This document shows, one piece after another, positions 44,927 through 53,555 of a DNA stretch of 64,000 nucleotides. Both the position numbers and the translations under genes were made by a program. The notes under the pieces were generated by a model. The model was not told the DNA's origin. It saw only the letters and a program-made list of their open reading frames with translations, and did not search any database. Source of the DNA: JAJFUB01 sp964622325 (lineage in GTDB: Bacteria; Armatimonadota; Zipacnadia; Zipacnadales; UBA11051). The stretch lies in contig CAZUOJ010000005.1 in NCBI GenBank assembly GCA_964622325.1, forward strand, positions 17,204 through 81,203. The letters are read 5' to 3'. The first letter of the stretch is position 1. Each line of letters begins with the position of its first letter.

Positions 44927-45924
44927 TCAATGAGGACTCCATTAATAATGCCGGCGCCTGCTGGCACGTGCGCGCCAGCAATAACGCTATTATATATGCG
45001 CGCCTGTCGGCCTATAAAGCTGCCCGGCCATACGACGCTTCGGCTGACAATAGCTCCCTGCTCAATAATCACATCAGCCCCAATGCTTGTGTCTGGGCCC
45101 ACAATCACATTTTCTCCAATGCGGGCATTGGGCGCAATATCCACGGGCGCTTTTATTTGTGCCGTAGACGCCATTTGGCCCTGCACAGCGGCTTGCTTCC
45201 AGGGGATGCAGCCCTGCAATATATCGTAATTAGCCTGCAGATATGTCTCCATACGCCCCACATCAGTCCAATATCCCAGTCTGGCCGGCAAATGCGCATA
45301 TAATGGGCAGCCGCGCCGTAAAAGCTCCGGAAACAAATCCCGTTCATTGGAATACGGCCGCCCCGGCGGAATATAAGCCAGAATTTCTGGCGACATCACA
45401 TAAAAGCCCGAATTGACAGTGTAGCGGCCCGTTTCATCCTGAGCCACTTTTTCTTTAAAAGCATACACGCGGCCATCGTTATGCCACTGAATCAGCCCAT
45501 AATGCCGGATATCGTGCGTTGTCCGCACACAAAATGTCACAAGCGCGTTGCGCTCCAGATGTGCCGCCGCCAGTGCCGCCAAATCCACATCATATATAAT
45601 ATCCCCGTTACAGGCAAAGAAAGGCCCCTCAATAAGCTCACGCACATTCCCAATAGCGCCGGCTGTGTCCAGCGGCCTTTCTTCTTCTACATAGATAAAT
45701 TCCGCTCCCCATTCTTTGCCCTCGCCGAGCTGTTTGCGCATCATTTCCGCCTTGTAGCCGAGGGCGAAAATTATTTGCTTCACGCCGGCGTGCACAAGCG
45801 GAATGATCTCGTAGGCAATTAGCGGCAAATTCGCCACAGGCATCAGCGCCTTCGGCAGCTTATAGCTCAGGGGCCGCAAACGCGTGCCCTGGCCGCCCAC
45901 GAGCAAAACAGCCTGTTTAATCAT
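44923..45924 (-). CDS. sugar-phosphate nucleotidyltransferase with left-handed beta-helix tail
   Basis: 333 residues. The nucleotide-binding motif VGGQGTRLRPLSYKLPKAL is near the N-terminus; ACNGDIIYD and YWTDVGRMETYL are later landmarks. Residues about 255-330 are hexapeptide repeats (IGENVIVGPDTSIGADVIIE). It probably makes GDP-mannose or a glucose-1-phosphate nucleotide sugar for glycan synthesis; relatives are usually annotated as mannose-1-phosphate guanylyltransferase. The 4-bp overlap with the aminotransferase gene indicates coupling rather than shared pathway. Confidence 0.88.
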   Translation of the reverse strand: MIKQAVLLVGGQGTRLRPLSYKLPKALMPVANLPLIAYEIIPLVHAGVKQIIFALGYKAEMMRKQLGEGKEWGAEFIYVEEERPLDTAGAIGNVRELIEGPFFACNGDIIYDVDLAALAAAHLERNALVTFCVRTTHDIRHYGLIQWHNDGRVYAFKEKVAQDETGRYTVNSGFYVMSPEILAYIPPGRPYSNERDLFPELLRRGCPLYAHLPARLGYWTDVGRMETYLQANYDILQGCIPWKQAAVQGQMASTAQIKAPVDIAPNARIGENVIVGPDTSIGADVIIEQGAIVSRSVVWPGSFIGRQARIYNSVIAGAHVPAGAGIINGVLIE

Positions 45925-45976
45925 TGTCTTGCCTTGCGCGCTTTTTCGCTTAAACGCGCCTTATTCGGCCGTTTTC

Positions 45977-46858
45977 TTAACGAAAATAAATAATATAAGC
46001 AGATACAGCAGCATACAAAAGTACATTGAGCAATAGCGGCCCATCGCTCAACAAAGCGCGCTCTGGATGGCCGCCCTGCTCCTTTTGATACACAAGATAC
46101 AGATAACGAAATATCCCGTAAATCACAAAAGGAATTGTGTACAGAAGATTCGTGCTCCCGATTAATGTCACAGTCCGCTCGGAAATCGTATAGAGCGCAT
46201 ACGACATCAATGTGGAAGCTGTCACGACAGAAATCATTTGATCCAGCAATACGGGCGAATATTCGGCTAAGCTCGGCCGATGCGAATGTGCCTGTTCGCC
46301 CAATGTCATTATTTCGCAACGGCGTTTGGCTAAAGCCAAAAACAACGATAAGAGCAATGTGCAGATAATCAGCCAGGGCGATATGACGGCCTGGATTGCC
46401 ACAGCGCCCGCCACCGCGCGCAAGACAAATCCCGCCGCAATGGCAAAGACATCTACAATCACAATATGTTTCAACAGGCCACTATAAAGCAGTGTGATGC
46501 CCACATATGCCAGGCTCACTTTTAACAAAGGATAGCCTGCCGCCATATAAGCCCCGATTAAGCCCGCCGCTAAAAGCACAATCGCCATTATCAGCGCTGT
46601 TGTGACAGACATGCGGCCGCTCGCCAAAGGCCGTTGCGATTTCACAGGATCCAGCCGATCCTGCTCCCTATCCAGCGCATCGTTGATGAGATACATGCTG
46701 CTGGCGAGCAAGCAAAAAATCACAAACGCCTCCACAGCTTCTGCGACAGCATGTGCCTCTGTCGCTTTTTGCGCAAAAAGCAAAGCGGCAAAGACAAGCA
46801 AATTTTTCGTCCATTGCCGCGGCCGAAGCGCTTGAATTAATACAATAAGCTGGCTCAT
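45977..46858 (-). CDS. UbiA-family prenyltransferase, decaprenyl-phosphate phosphoribosyltransferase-like
   Basis: 293 residues with about eight to nine membrane helices. The prenyl-diphosphate site N59-D60-x-x-D63…D67…D70 (YLINDALDREQDRLDP) is followed by KSQRPLASG, the form seen in DPPR synthases, which transfer phosphoribose to a polyprenyl phosphate for arabinan or other glycan synthesis. The opening LRPRQWTKNLLVFAALLFA is also characteristic. No DprE1/DprE2 epimerase is near, so the product's use is unknown. It lies 52 bp upstream of the nucleotidyltransferase gene. Confidence 0.85.
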   Translation of the reverse strand: MSQLIVLIQALRPRQWTKNLLVFAALLFAQKATEAHAVAEAVEAFVIFCLLASSMYLINDALDREQDRLDPVKSQRPLASGRMSVTTALIMAIVLLAAGLIGAYMAAGYPLLKVSLAYVGITLLYSGLLKHIVIVDVFAIAAGFVLRAVAGAVAIQAVISPWLIICTLLLSLFLALAKRRCEIMTLGEQAHSHRPSLAEYSPVLLDQMISVVTASTLMSYALYTISERTVTLIGSTNLLYTIPFVIYGIFRYLYLVYQKEQGGHPERALLSDGPLLLNVLLYAAVSAYIIYFR

Positions 46859-46947
46859 GTTAGGCCTGCTTTAAAAGGCTTTTTCTGAGCTTGCTGTGGC
46901 CTGTTCGTCACTTTTCTTCTCTTTAATTTTCTTAATTAAACATCTGT

Positions 46948-46970
46948 AAAAAAACGCCAAGGCGAATTTT
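46948..46970 (-). terminator. possible lysS terminator
   Basis: On the minus strand a short hairpin, CGCC-TT-GGCG, is flanked by A/T pairs and followed by seven T. It lies about 90 bp past the lysS stop in A/T-rich DNA. The stem is short, so confidence is limited. Confidence 0.35.
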
Positions 46971-47059
46971 CTTTTATTCATTTTTTCCATTTGCAATAGT
47001 CTGTAGGGCCATTGGCTTAGGATTTTTGTCATTAAAGAGAAAAAGGCTTTTCTTTTTCA

Positions 47060-48568
47060 TTAGCGTTCTTTAGCCTCCGGGCGCATATGCGGGAATAAAA
47101 TCACTTCCCGCAGGCTGGGCTTGTCTGTAAGCAGCATGATAATGCGATCAATCCCGAGGCCCAGGCCGCCGGCAGGGGGCATTCCGTATTCCAGCGCGCG
47201 CAGATAATCCTCATCCAGCGGATGCGCCTCCTGATCGCCCCGCGCCCGTAAGGCCGCTTGTGCTTCAAAACGCTGCCGTTGATCACAGGGATCGTTAAGC
47301 TCGCTAAAGGCGTTGCCGATTTCCTCGCCGCCAATGAAGATTTCAAAGCGTGCCGTCAAATCCGAATCCGGCGTCAGTCGCTTTGCCAGCGGCGATATGC
47401 ATACAGGATATTCTGTGACGAAAGTCGGCTGGATTAAATGCGGCTGCACGAATTTTTCAAACGCTTTTGTCAGTAAGCTGGCCCATGTTTGTTCTGCTAA
47501 ATTTTCGGCCAGCGACAATTGGGCACACGCCGCCCGCGCCTCCTCATCTGTCTGGAAAGCCCGAAAATCCACGCCGCAGGCTTCTTGCACACTGTCAAAC
47601 AAAGAAATACGGCGCCAGGGAGGCGAAAGATCAATCTCGTGGCCCTGATATGTGATATGCAGCGAGCCCACAGCGGCCTGCGCCATAGCGCCCAAAATCC
47701 CCTCCGCCTGCCGCATCACATCCTGATAATCCGCATAAGCCGTATATGTTTCGACGCTTGTGAATTCCGGATTATGACGGCTGTCCACGCCCTCGTTGCG
47801 AAACAGACGCCCTATTTCATAAACTTTTTCAAAGCCTCCCACGAGCAGCCGCTTCAGATACAGCTCTGGCGCAATCCGCAAATACAGATTCATCTCCAGG
47901 GCATTGTGATATGTGATAAACGGGCGTGCCGCGGCGCCGCCATATATCGGCTGCATGATGGGCGTTTCCACTTCCACGAAGCCTTGGCTGTCCAGATAAT
48001 CGCGCAGAGCTCTAATCGCCCGTGATCGCTTCAAAAACACAGCCCGCGTGTCCGGATTCACGAGCAAATCCAGATAGCGTTGCCGATGGCGCGTCTCCAC
48101 ATCTTGCAGGCCGTGCCATTTTTCTGGCAGCGGCCGCAATGCTTTGGCCAGCAATGTCCATTGTTCGACGCGAATAGTCGGCTCCCCCCGGCGCGTGCGA
48201 AAGGCCTGTCCCCGCGCGCCAATGATGTCTCCAATATCCAGATCCGCAAAATCCGTAAAATCCGCTAAAACGTCCTCACGCGCCCAAAGCTGGATCTTGC
48301 CGGACATGTCATGCAAATCGGCCCAAATAGATTTTCCCTGCCGGCGTATAGCCATCAGCCGTCCCGCCAGCTGCACGGGAAATTCCGCCTCCGCCCAATT
48401 CACAGGCGCCTCGCCCGCCTCGCTCTCTCGCTGGCAGATTTCTGCCACAACTTCCTGCGCACAATGGCTCCGTTCGTAGCGATGGATCGCATAAGGATCA
48501 CGCCCTGCTTCCTGCAAGGCCCTTAGCTTTTGTTGCCGAATTAAAAATTGTTCATTCTCCGCAGACAT
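47060..48568 (-). CDS. lysS: lysyl-tRNA synthetase (class II)
   Basis: 502 residues from ATG 48568, with GGGGT seven bases upstream. An OB-fold domain (residues about 60-160) binds the anticodon. The class II motifs are intact: motif 2 in IGRLFRNEGVDSRHNPEFTS and motif 3 in GLGLGIDRIIMLLTD. It charges tRNA-Lys. The stop of the preceding reductase-like gene is 22 bp upstream, so both are probably in one transcript. Confidence 0.97.
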   Translation of the reverse strand: MSAENEQFLIRQQKLRALQEAGRDPYAIHRYERSHCAQEVVAEICQRESEAGEAPVNWAEAEFPVQLAGRLMAIRRQGKSIWADLHDMSGKIQLWAREDVLADFTDFADLDIGDIIGARGQAFRTRRGEPTIRVEQWTLLAKALRPLPEKWHGLQDVETRHRQRYLDLLVNPDTRAVFLKRSRAIRALRDYLDSQGFVEVETPIMQPIYGGAAARPFITYHNALEMNLYLRIAPELYLKRLLVGGFEKVYEIGRLFRNEGVDSRHNPEFTSVETYTAYADYQDVMRQAEGILGAMAQAAVGSLHITYQGHEIDLSPPWRRISLFDSVQEACGVDFRAFQTDEEARAACAQLSLAENLAEQTWASLLTKAFEKFVQPHLIQPTFVTEYPVCISPLAKRLTPDSDLTARFEIFIGGEEIGNAFSELNDPCDQRQRFEAQAALRARGDQEAHPLDEDYLRALEYGMPPAGGLGLGIDRIIMLLTDKPSLREVILFPHMRPEAKER

Positions 48569-48590
48569 AACACAACCCCAAAAATGTATT

Positions 48591-49661
48591 TCAGGCTTTG
48601 CGCGCCTGAGCTCTTTGCCGAATAGCTTCAATTTCTTCCTCTGTCAGCTGGCGCTCGAACGAACGAAAGCCTGCGAGGCGAAAGCCGTGCTTGCGGGCTA
48701 ATTCCGCCATCTCCCGCACTTGTTCTTCTTTCAAGTCGGGCCCCAGGGAATAATCTTCCGTCCGTCCCTCTAGCGCCAAAATCATTGTCTCGGCCATACA
48801 GGCATACACAAGCCCGGGCGGAAAGCCGAAATTGAAGTCAATCCGTGGCTCGCCCGGCACAGCCACAGCGCCCCCCTCAATAATGAGCACATCATCCCGT
48901 TTTTCCGCCACGCGGCGGGACACATCCCGCGGCCGGGCTATATCGCAGACAACAGCGCCCGGCTTTAGATGTTCCGGCTCCACAATAGCCTCCAGGGAAG
49001 ATGTGACAGCCACAATCATATCCGCCTCGGGGAGAGCTTGCGCCAGATCTGTTTCAAGGGAGACATGTGGCGGCTGGCCCATTTCCTCATATAATTGCTC
49101 CAGCGCCTCCTGGCGGCGGCCAACTAATATCAGCCGCCCCACTTGCGGCGCAAGAAGCTTGGCCGCCACTTTCCCAATAGATCCTGTAGCGCCCAGCACT
49201 GCAGCCGTAGCTTGCGCGGGAATATGTCCCATCCGTTCTGCCGCCAGCAATGTCCCCTCCACGCCCGTAGCGGCCGTATAGCTGTTGCCTGTTGTAACGC
49301 CAATAGAAATACGCTCCGCCACTGTCAGGCCCTTATCGCCCACAACAGCTGTAAAGGCCCCCAGGCCCACAATTTCCGCCCCCAAATCCGCCGCTTTTTG
49401 GCATGCCTCGACAATCTTATCAATGCTGCGTTTGGGATCGCCATATAACAATTGGCGCGCCGTGAGGGGGCAGCCCACAAAAAAGCCTTCTGTTTCCGCG
49501 CCTGTCAGCGAACGTATCCCCGTGATGCGCCCGCAATCCCGCGGCGAAAGCAAAGGCAATACGGCCTCAATCCACGAGCCCGGCAGATAGCGTGTAAAGG
49601 CGTATTTGCGCGCCACATCTTTAACATCTAAGGGATGTAAAATGAAAGCAAAACGCGTCAA
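48591..49661 (-). CDS. acyl-ACP reductase (AAR)-like Rossmann protein
   Basis: 356 residues from TTG 49661, set by AAGGAG six bases upstream. The protein matches the layout of cyanobacterial long-chain acyl-ACP reductase: LGAFTAVV, TTGNSYTA (residues 123-130), Rossmann motif VLGATGSIGK (155-164), and VYACMAETMILALEG (285-299). Cys288 aligns with the catalytic Cys294 of the Synechococcus enzyme, which forms the acyl-thioester before reduction to aldehyde. Such proteins are often misannotated as shikimate dehydrogenases. An NADPH-dependent fatty aldehyde-forming role is likely but unproven; no aldehyde-deformylating oxygenase gene is present. lysS starts 22 bp downstream. Confidence 0.75.
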   Translation of the reverse strand: MTRFAFILHPLDVKDVARKYAFTRYLPGSWIEAVLPLLSPRDCGRITGIRSLTGAETEGFFVGCPLTARQLLYGDPKRSIDKIVEACQKAADLGAEIVGLGAFTAVVGDKGLTVAERISIGVTTGNSYTAATGVEGTLLAAERMGHIPAQATAAVLGATGSIGKVAAKLLAPQVGRLILVGRRQEALEQLYEEMGQPPHVSLETDLAQALPEADMIVAVTSSLEAIVEPEHLKPGAVVCDIARPRDVSRRVAEKRDDVLIIEGGAVAVPGEPRIDFNFGFPPGLVYACMAETMILALEGRTEDYSLGPDLKEEQVREMAELARKHGFRLAGFRSFERQLTEEEIEAIRQRAQARKA

Positions 49662-49667
49662 GGCCAA

Positions 49668-49673
49668 CTCCTT
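49668..49673 (-). promoter_or_regulatory. ribosome-binding site that sets the TTG start of the reductase-like gene
   Basis: AAGGAG on the minus strand, six bases before TTG 49661. The next upstream start in frame is another TTG without such a site. Confidence 0.75.
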
Positions 49674-49816
49674 TGCGATGAAGCTGCTTTTATCAAACAA
49701 TTTTTTCTTCTCATCGTGTTGGATAGCATTTTAATGTATCCTCTAATTATAGCGACTAGAAGCTCAATTGGGAAAAGCAGGCAGCTGATTTCGTTCTTGT
49801 CCCATCATTGTTCGCT

Positions 49817-50806
49817 TCACAGTGAAAGGCTTTGTAGATAAACATGCACAATTTCCGCCAGCTCGCGTATGGATTGCAATTGTTGACAGCGCCGTCGCAG
49901 CCAGGCGCTATGGGGCAGCCCTTTGCTGTAAAAGCCAATCTGGCCCCGCATTTGATGTGCCGCCTGTGTCTCCGGAAGCTCCAGAGCTAACATTTGTGCA
50001 TGGCATATCGCTATAGCCAGCCGCGCCGCGGCGGGAGGATCCGGCGAAGACGGCTGTCCGGCCAATAATTCCCGCGCTTGTCGAAAAAGCCAGGGCCGTC
50101 CCAAAGCCCCACGCGCAATCATGACGCCGCGGCAGCCTGTCTGGCCTAACATTTCCAGAGCCTGTTGCGGCTGTGTGACATCGCCATTGCCGATGACGGG
50201 AATGTCCACATTTTCAACAAGCCGAGCGATAGCATTCCAATCCGCTCGGCCTCGAAACGCTGCGCTGGCAGGACGCGCATGCAGCGCTATCGCTGCGACG
50301 CCCACATCTTGCAGGCGGCGGCTTAAATCCAGATAGCTCTCATCCCCGGGCACAAGCCCGGCGCGCATTTTTACTGTCACAGGCACAGAAACGGCTTCCA
50401 CAACTGCGCGCGTTACAGCCACAGCGCGCTGCGGATTGCCCATCAACGCCACGCCTGCCCCCGCTTTGCGCACTTTGGGCACTGTGCAGCCCATATTAAT
50501 ATCCACAATATCTGCGCCCGCGGCAACACAGCGCTGTGCCGCCTCTGCCATATATTCCGGCTCCCCGCCAAAAATTTGCATCGCCACAGGATGCTCCTGG
50601 GGATGAATACGCATCAGCGTTAATGTTTTCTGGCTGCCGTAAGCCAATGCCCGGGCGGAGATCATCTCACTTGTAACAAGCCCTGCCCCAGCGCGATGGC
50701 ACAATACACGAAAGGGCAAATTTGTATAGCCCGCCATGGGCCCCAATACAAGCGGAGGCGCAATGCGCACAGCGCCTATTTGCAAAAAGCCTGCCTCTGT
50801 GCCCAA
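49817..50806 (-). CDS. dus: tRNA-dihydrouridine synthase
   Basis: 329 residues, starting at TTG 50806 with GGAAG six bases upstream (and GGAGG further out); no ATG or GTG lies at a sensible position. The FMN/TIM-barrel markers are GPMAGYTNLPFR (residues 22-33), MQIFGG, the catalytic Cys107 in DINMGCTVPKV, and IGNGDV and MIARGALGRPWLF. It reduces uridine in the tRNA D-loop. It lies 17 bp after coaX, the last gene of the series starting at mreB or earlier. Confidence 0.93.
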   Translation of the reverse strand: MGTEAGFLQIGAVRIAPPLVLGPMAGYTNLPFRVLCHRAGAGLVTSEMISARALAYGSQKTLTLMRIHPQEHPVAMQIFGGEPEYMAEAAQRCVAAGADIVDINMGCTVPKVRKAGAGVALMGNPQRAVAVTRAVVEAVSVPVTVKMRAGLVPGDESYLDLSRRLQDVGVAAIALHARPASAAFRGRADWNAIARLVENVDIPVIGNGDVTQPQQALEMLGQTGCRGVMIARGALGRPWLFRQARELLAGQPSSPDPPAAARLAIAICHAQMLALELPETQAAHQMRGQIGFYSKGLPHSAWLRRRCQQLQSIRELAEIVHVYLQSLSL

Positions 50807-50823
50807 TGAACGCTTCCGTCCTC

Positions 50824-51651
50824 CTAATTATCCATTTTGTCCATAAGCCGCACACCTTCTAGTGTAAGCCAGGGCTCATGATGTGTGGGCGTCTGCATAA
50901 AACGCCGACACAATTCCGCCTGGCCCCCTGTAAGGAGCACAGGAGCCGCCTCCCCCACTGCGCGCAGGCCTGCCTGGGCAAAATAATCTGCTGTGGCTAT
51001 TAATTGCCCCAAAAGCCCTCGTTGCAACGCCTCTTTTGTGGATCGTCCGGGGGCTGTCGGCTCTGTTTCTTTCTCTGGCGCCAGCGCAATAGCCCTCAGT
51101 CGTTCAGACACAAAAGCCACGCCCTGAATTAAAGGCTGCAGCCCTAAGGCAATCATCCCCCCCACAAAAATTTTTTCCGCGTTAACAATTTCACATGTCA
51201 GCCCTGTCCCCATATCCAGCACAATCACAGGCGCTCCATAGCGGGCTACTGCCGCCTCCACATTTGCCCAGCGATCCGCGCCAATTTCTTCGGGCTGATA
51301 ATATGCTGTAGGAATAGAGCTGCGCAATTCGTAGCCCACGCGCCTGATCGGACAGGGCACTTTTTCCCCTAAAAGCGACAAAAAAGCTGCGGCTTCAGGA
51401 CATGTGCTGGAAACGCCAACGCCCGCACAATTAGACAGCCGCATGCCCGCTTGTGTTAATTCCTCCTGCAAAGCCTGCCACAGCGATATCAGCCGCGCTT
51501 CCTTATCATCCTCTTCCGCCTGTCCCTGTAAAATAGAGAAACTTTTCAGCTTATGGACAAGAGCGCCCCGCTTCAGCCATTGTTCTTGGCGCCACACGCC
51601 ATATTTCAGCGCGCTGTTGCCAATGTCTACATAGAGCCGCCAGCTGTCCAT
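50824..51651 (-). CDS. coaX: type III pantothenate kinase
   Basis: 275 residues from ATG 51651, which makes MDSWRLYVDIGNSALKYG the N-terminus with the DIGNS phosphate loop; the longer open frame upstream lies over the preceding gene. The middle has GADRWANVEAAVARYG and VLDMGTGLTCEIVN. It phosphorylates pantothenate in coenzyme A synthesis. The gene overlaps the end of the metallophosphoesterase gene by 25 bp. Confidence 0.92.
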   Translation of the reverse strand: MDSWRLYVDIGNSALKYGVWRQEQWLKRGALVHKLKSFSILQGQAEEDDKEARLISLWQALQEELTQAGMRLSNCAGVGVSSTCPEAAAFLSLLGEKVPCPIRRVGYELRSSIPTAYYQPEEIGADRWANVEAAVARYGAPVIVLDMGTGLTCEIVNAEKIFVGGMIALGLQPLIQGVAFVSERLRAIALAPEKETEPTAPGRSTKEALQRGLLGQLIATADYFAQAGLRAVGEAAPVLLTGGQAELCRRFMQTPTHHEPWLTLEGVRLMDKMDN

Positions 51652-52519
51652 GGAAAGCTCTCCTGGCGCCACAGGCCTTTTTCGTATGTCAGAATAACAG
51701 CTCCCTGGGCCCGCGCATATGTGCGGCTTATCGCCACAGCGCCCACATATTCTAAGGATGGCTGCGGCGCATGCCAATGCGCCGCCAGGATTAAGCTGAG
51801 CTCCGGAAATTGCCTGGCCAGCTCTTCTTCGGGACGCTGCCCCCAATGCGTTAGCGCAATGAGAATGTCCGCTTGGGGCTTTAACGCTTCTAACGCTTCT
51901 TCCACAACGGCTAGGGGCGGCACATAGCGTACAGGCGAAACGCGCTCCCAAAAGCTGCCCGGACGGATGATAGGCTCGCTCAAGGCAAACACGCCTATGC
52001 GCAGCCCGCCGGCGGCCTGCAGAACAAGCCAGCGCTGCAACGGCGCTTCACAGCGGGCGGAGGCGCGCCAGAGCAAATTTGTGCATACAATCGGAAAATG
52101 NNNNNNNNNNNNNNNNNNNNNNNNNNNNNNNNNNNNNNNNNNNNNNNNNNNNNNNNNNNNNNNNNNNNNNNNNNNNNNNNNNNNNNNNNNNNNNNNNNNN
52201 CTTCACAGCGGGCGGAGGCGCGCCAGAGCAAATTTGTGCATACAATCGGAAAATGAAAGCCGCCCAACTTTGCCTGCAGAAAGCGACATGTGAGGGCATG
52301 CTCCCGATTGCCCAGGGCCATCGCATCATAGCCCGCGGCGTTCATCCATTCCGCCGTCCGATCCCTCCAGGGCCACATAAATAGATTCGGAGCCCCTAAA
52401 GCATCGCCGCCATCCAGCAAGAACGCGTTTCGTTCTCTTTTCCATTGCTTTAACAGATGTGTGTGATACGGGCGCAGGCAGCCGTGCAAATCCGCCGTAA
52501 AGATGATGCTCACAGACAT
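51627..52519 (-). CDS. metallophosphoesterase, candidate Kdo-8-phosphate phosphatase, split by a false gap
   Basis: If the 100 N and one copy of the flanking 55-bp repeat are removed (155 bases), the two parts join into one uninterrupted frame of 245 residues; with the gap present the frame shifts. Calcineurin-type motifs: IFTADLHGC (D-x-H), LLDGGDALG, ALGNREHAL, ALTHWGQ and AAHWHAP. The fold is that of the N-terminal domain of 5'-nucleotidases, without the C-terminal domain and without a signal peptide. It starts 5 bp after kdsD, where kdsC (Kdo-8-phosphate phosphatase, a HAD enzyme) often sits; no kdsC is seen in the window. A replacement role is inferred; other phosphate esters remain possible. 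Confidence 0.8.
52046..52100. repeat. left copy of 55-bp word flanking the N gap
   Basis: Identical to 52201-52255. It runs up to the first N. The length equals a common assembler k-mer, pointing to one overlap duplicated during scaffolding. Confidence 0.95.
52101..52200. other. assembly gap of 100 N
   Basis: Exactly 100 undetermined bases, a default gap length. The flanks are the same 55-bp word, so the true sequence probably has no gap here. Confidence 0.98.
52201..52255. repeat. right copy of 55-bp word flanking the N gap
   Basis: Identical to 52046-52100. Collapsing both copies restores the metallophosphoesterase reading frame. Confidence 0.95.
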
Positions 52520-52524
52520 GGCGG

Positions 52525-53529
52525 CTAAATGACCCTGAATTTCATTAAATCCTGAATGTCCAGCATCCCCAGCGCTCGCCCCTGCGCATCCACAACGGGC
52601 ACATTATCAATTTCCCGTTCCTCCATCAATCGCAGGGCTTCTGCAGCGAGCATATCGGGCCCCACTGTAATCGGCTGTCGCGTCATTACATCCCGAATCG
52701 GCTGCGAAAGCACAGCCGCCGGATCTTCCGCCTGCCGCATCTGCCGCCGAAAATCGCCGTCCGTAAACAGCCCCTGCAAAAATCCCGCCTCATCCACAAT
52801 GCTCACAACGCCTCGCACAGGCGCCGTGCTCATTTTCAGGAGCGCTTCCATTACAGTGGCCTCCGGCGGCACTGTAGGATTGTCCTCCCCTTGATGCATC
52901 ACATCGCCCACACGCAAAAGCAGCCGCCGCCCCAAACTGCCGCCCGGATGGCGCGCGGCGTATTCTTCCGCCGTAAAGCCGCGCGCCGCCATCAGCGCCA
53001 TGGCTAAGGCATCCCCAATCGCTAATTGCACGATTGCTGACGCTGTGGGCGCTAAGCCCAGCGGACAGGCCTCCCGTTCACAATGCGCATCCAGCACAAC
53101 ATCCGCCGCCTGGGCTAATGTGGAATCAAGATTGCCGCAGATGGCGATAAGGCGCACTTTCCGCCGTTTAAGCGCTGGCAAAATCTCCAGAATTTCGTTC
53201 GTCTCGCCCGAATTCGAGAAAATGAGCACAACATCGCCATCGCAAATCATCCCCAGATCCCCATGCATGGCTTCCGCCGGATGGACAAACATCGCGGGCG
53301 TGCCTGTGGAAGCCAATGTGCTGGCGACTTTGCGCCCGATCGCGCCGGATTTGCCAATGCCGCTGACAATCACACGCCCGGGCGAATGCAACAGCAATTC
53401 CGCCGCCCGCACGAATTCCTCGCCCAGACGCCTGGCGGCAGCTTTGATGGCCTCGCTTTCGATGGCTAATGTTTCGGCCGCTTGCCCCAAAATTTTCTCC
53501 CGCAATGTCACAGCGCGTTTGTTCTCCAT
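52525..53529 (-). CDS. kdsD: arabinose-5-phosphate isomerase
   Basis: 334 residues: a SIS domain (about 35-180) and two CBS domains (about 205-334). It converts ribulose-5-phosphate to arabinose-5-phosphate, the precursor of Kdo. Markers are VIVSGIGKSGAIGRKVASTL, HGDLGMI, FSNSGETNEIL and AARHPGGSLGRRLL. The gene follows kdsA by 26 bp and precedes the metallophosphoesterase by 5 bp. Confidence 0.95.
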   Translation of the reverse strand: MENKRAVTLREKILGQAAETLAIESEAIKAAARRLGEEFVRAAELLLHSPGRVIVSGIGKSGAIGRKVASTLASTGTPAMFVHPAEAMHGDLGMICDGDVVLIFSNSGETNEILEILPALKRRKVRLIAICGNLDSTLAQAADVVLDAHCEREACPLGLAPTASAIVQLAIGDALAMALMAARGFTAEEYAARHPGGSLGRRLLLRVGDVMHQGEDNPTVPPEATVMEALLKMSTAPVRGVVSIVDEAGFLQGLFTDGDFRRQMRQAEDPAAVLSQPIRDVMTRQPITVGPDMLAAEALRLMEEREIDNVPVVDAQGRALGMLDIQDLMKFRVI

Positions 53530-53555
53530 TTTCTTATCTTAAAAAGACATTTTTT

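Noticed and set aside
51995..52519. Two separate genes or a pseudogene around the N gap
   Set aside because: Joining the duplicated 55-bp ends gives one complete frame, so the break is an assembly effect.
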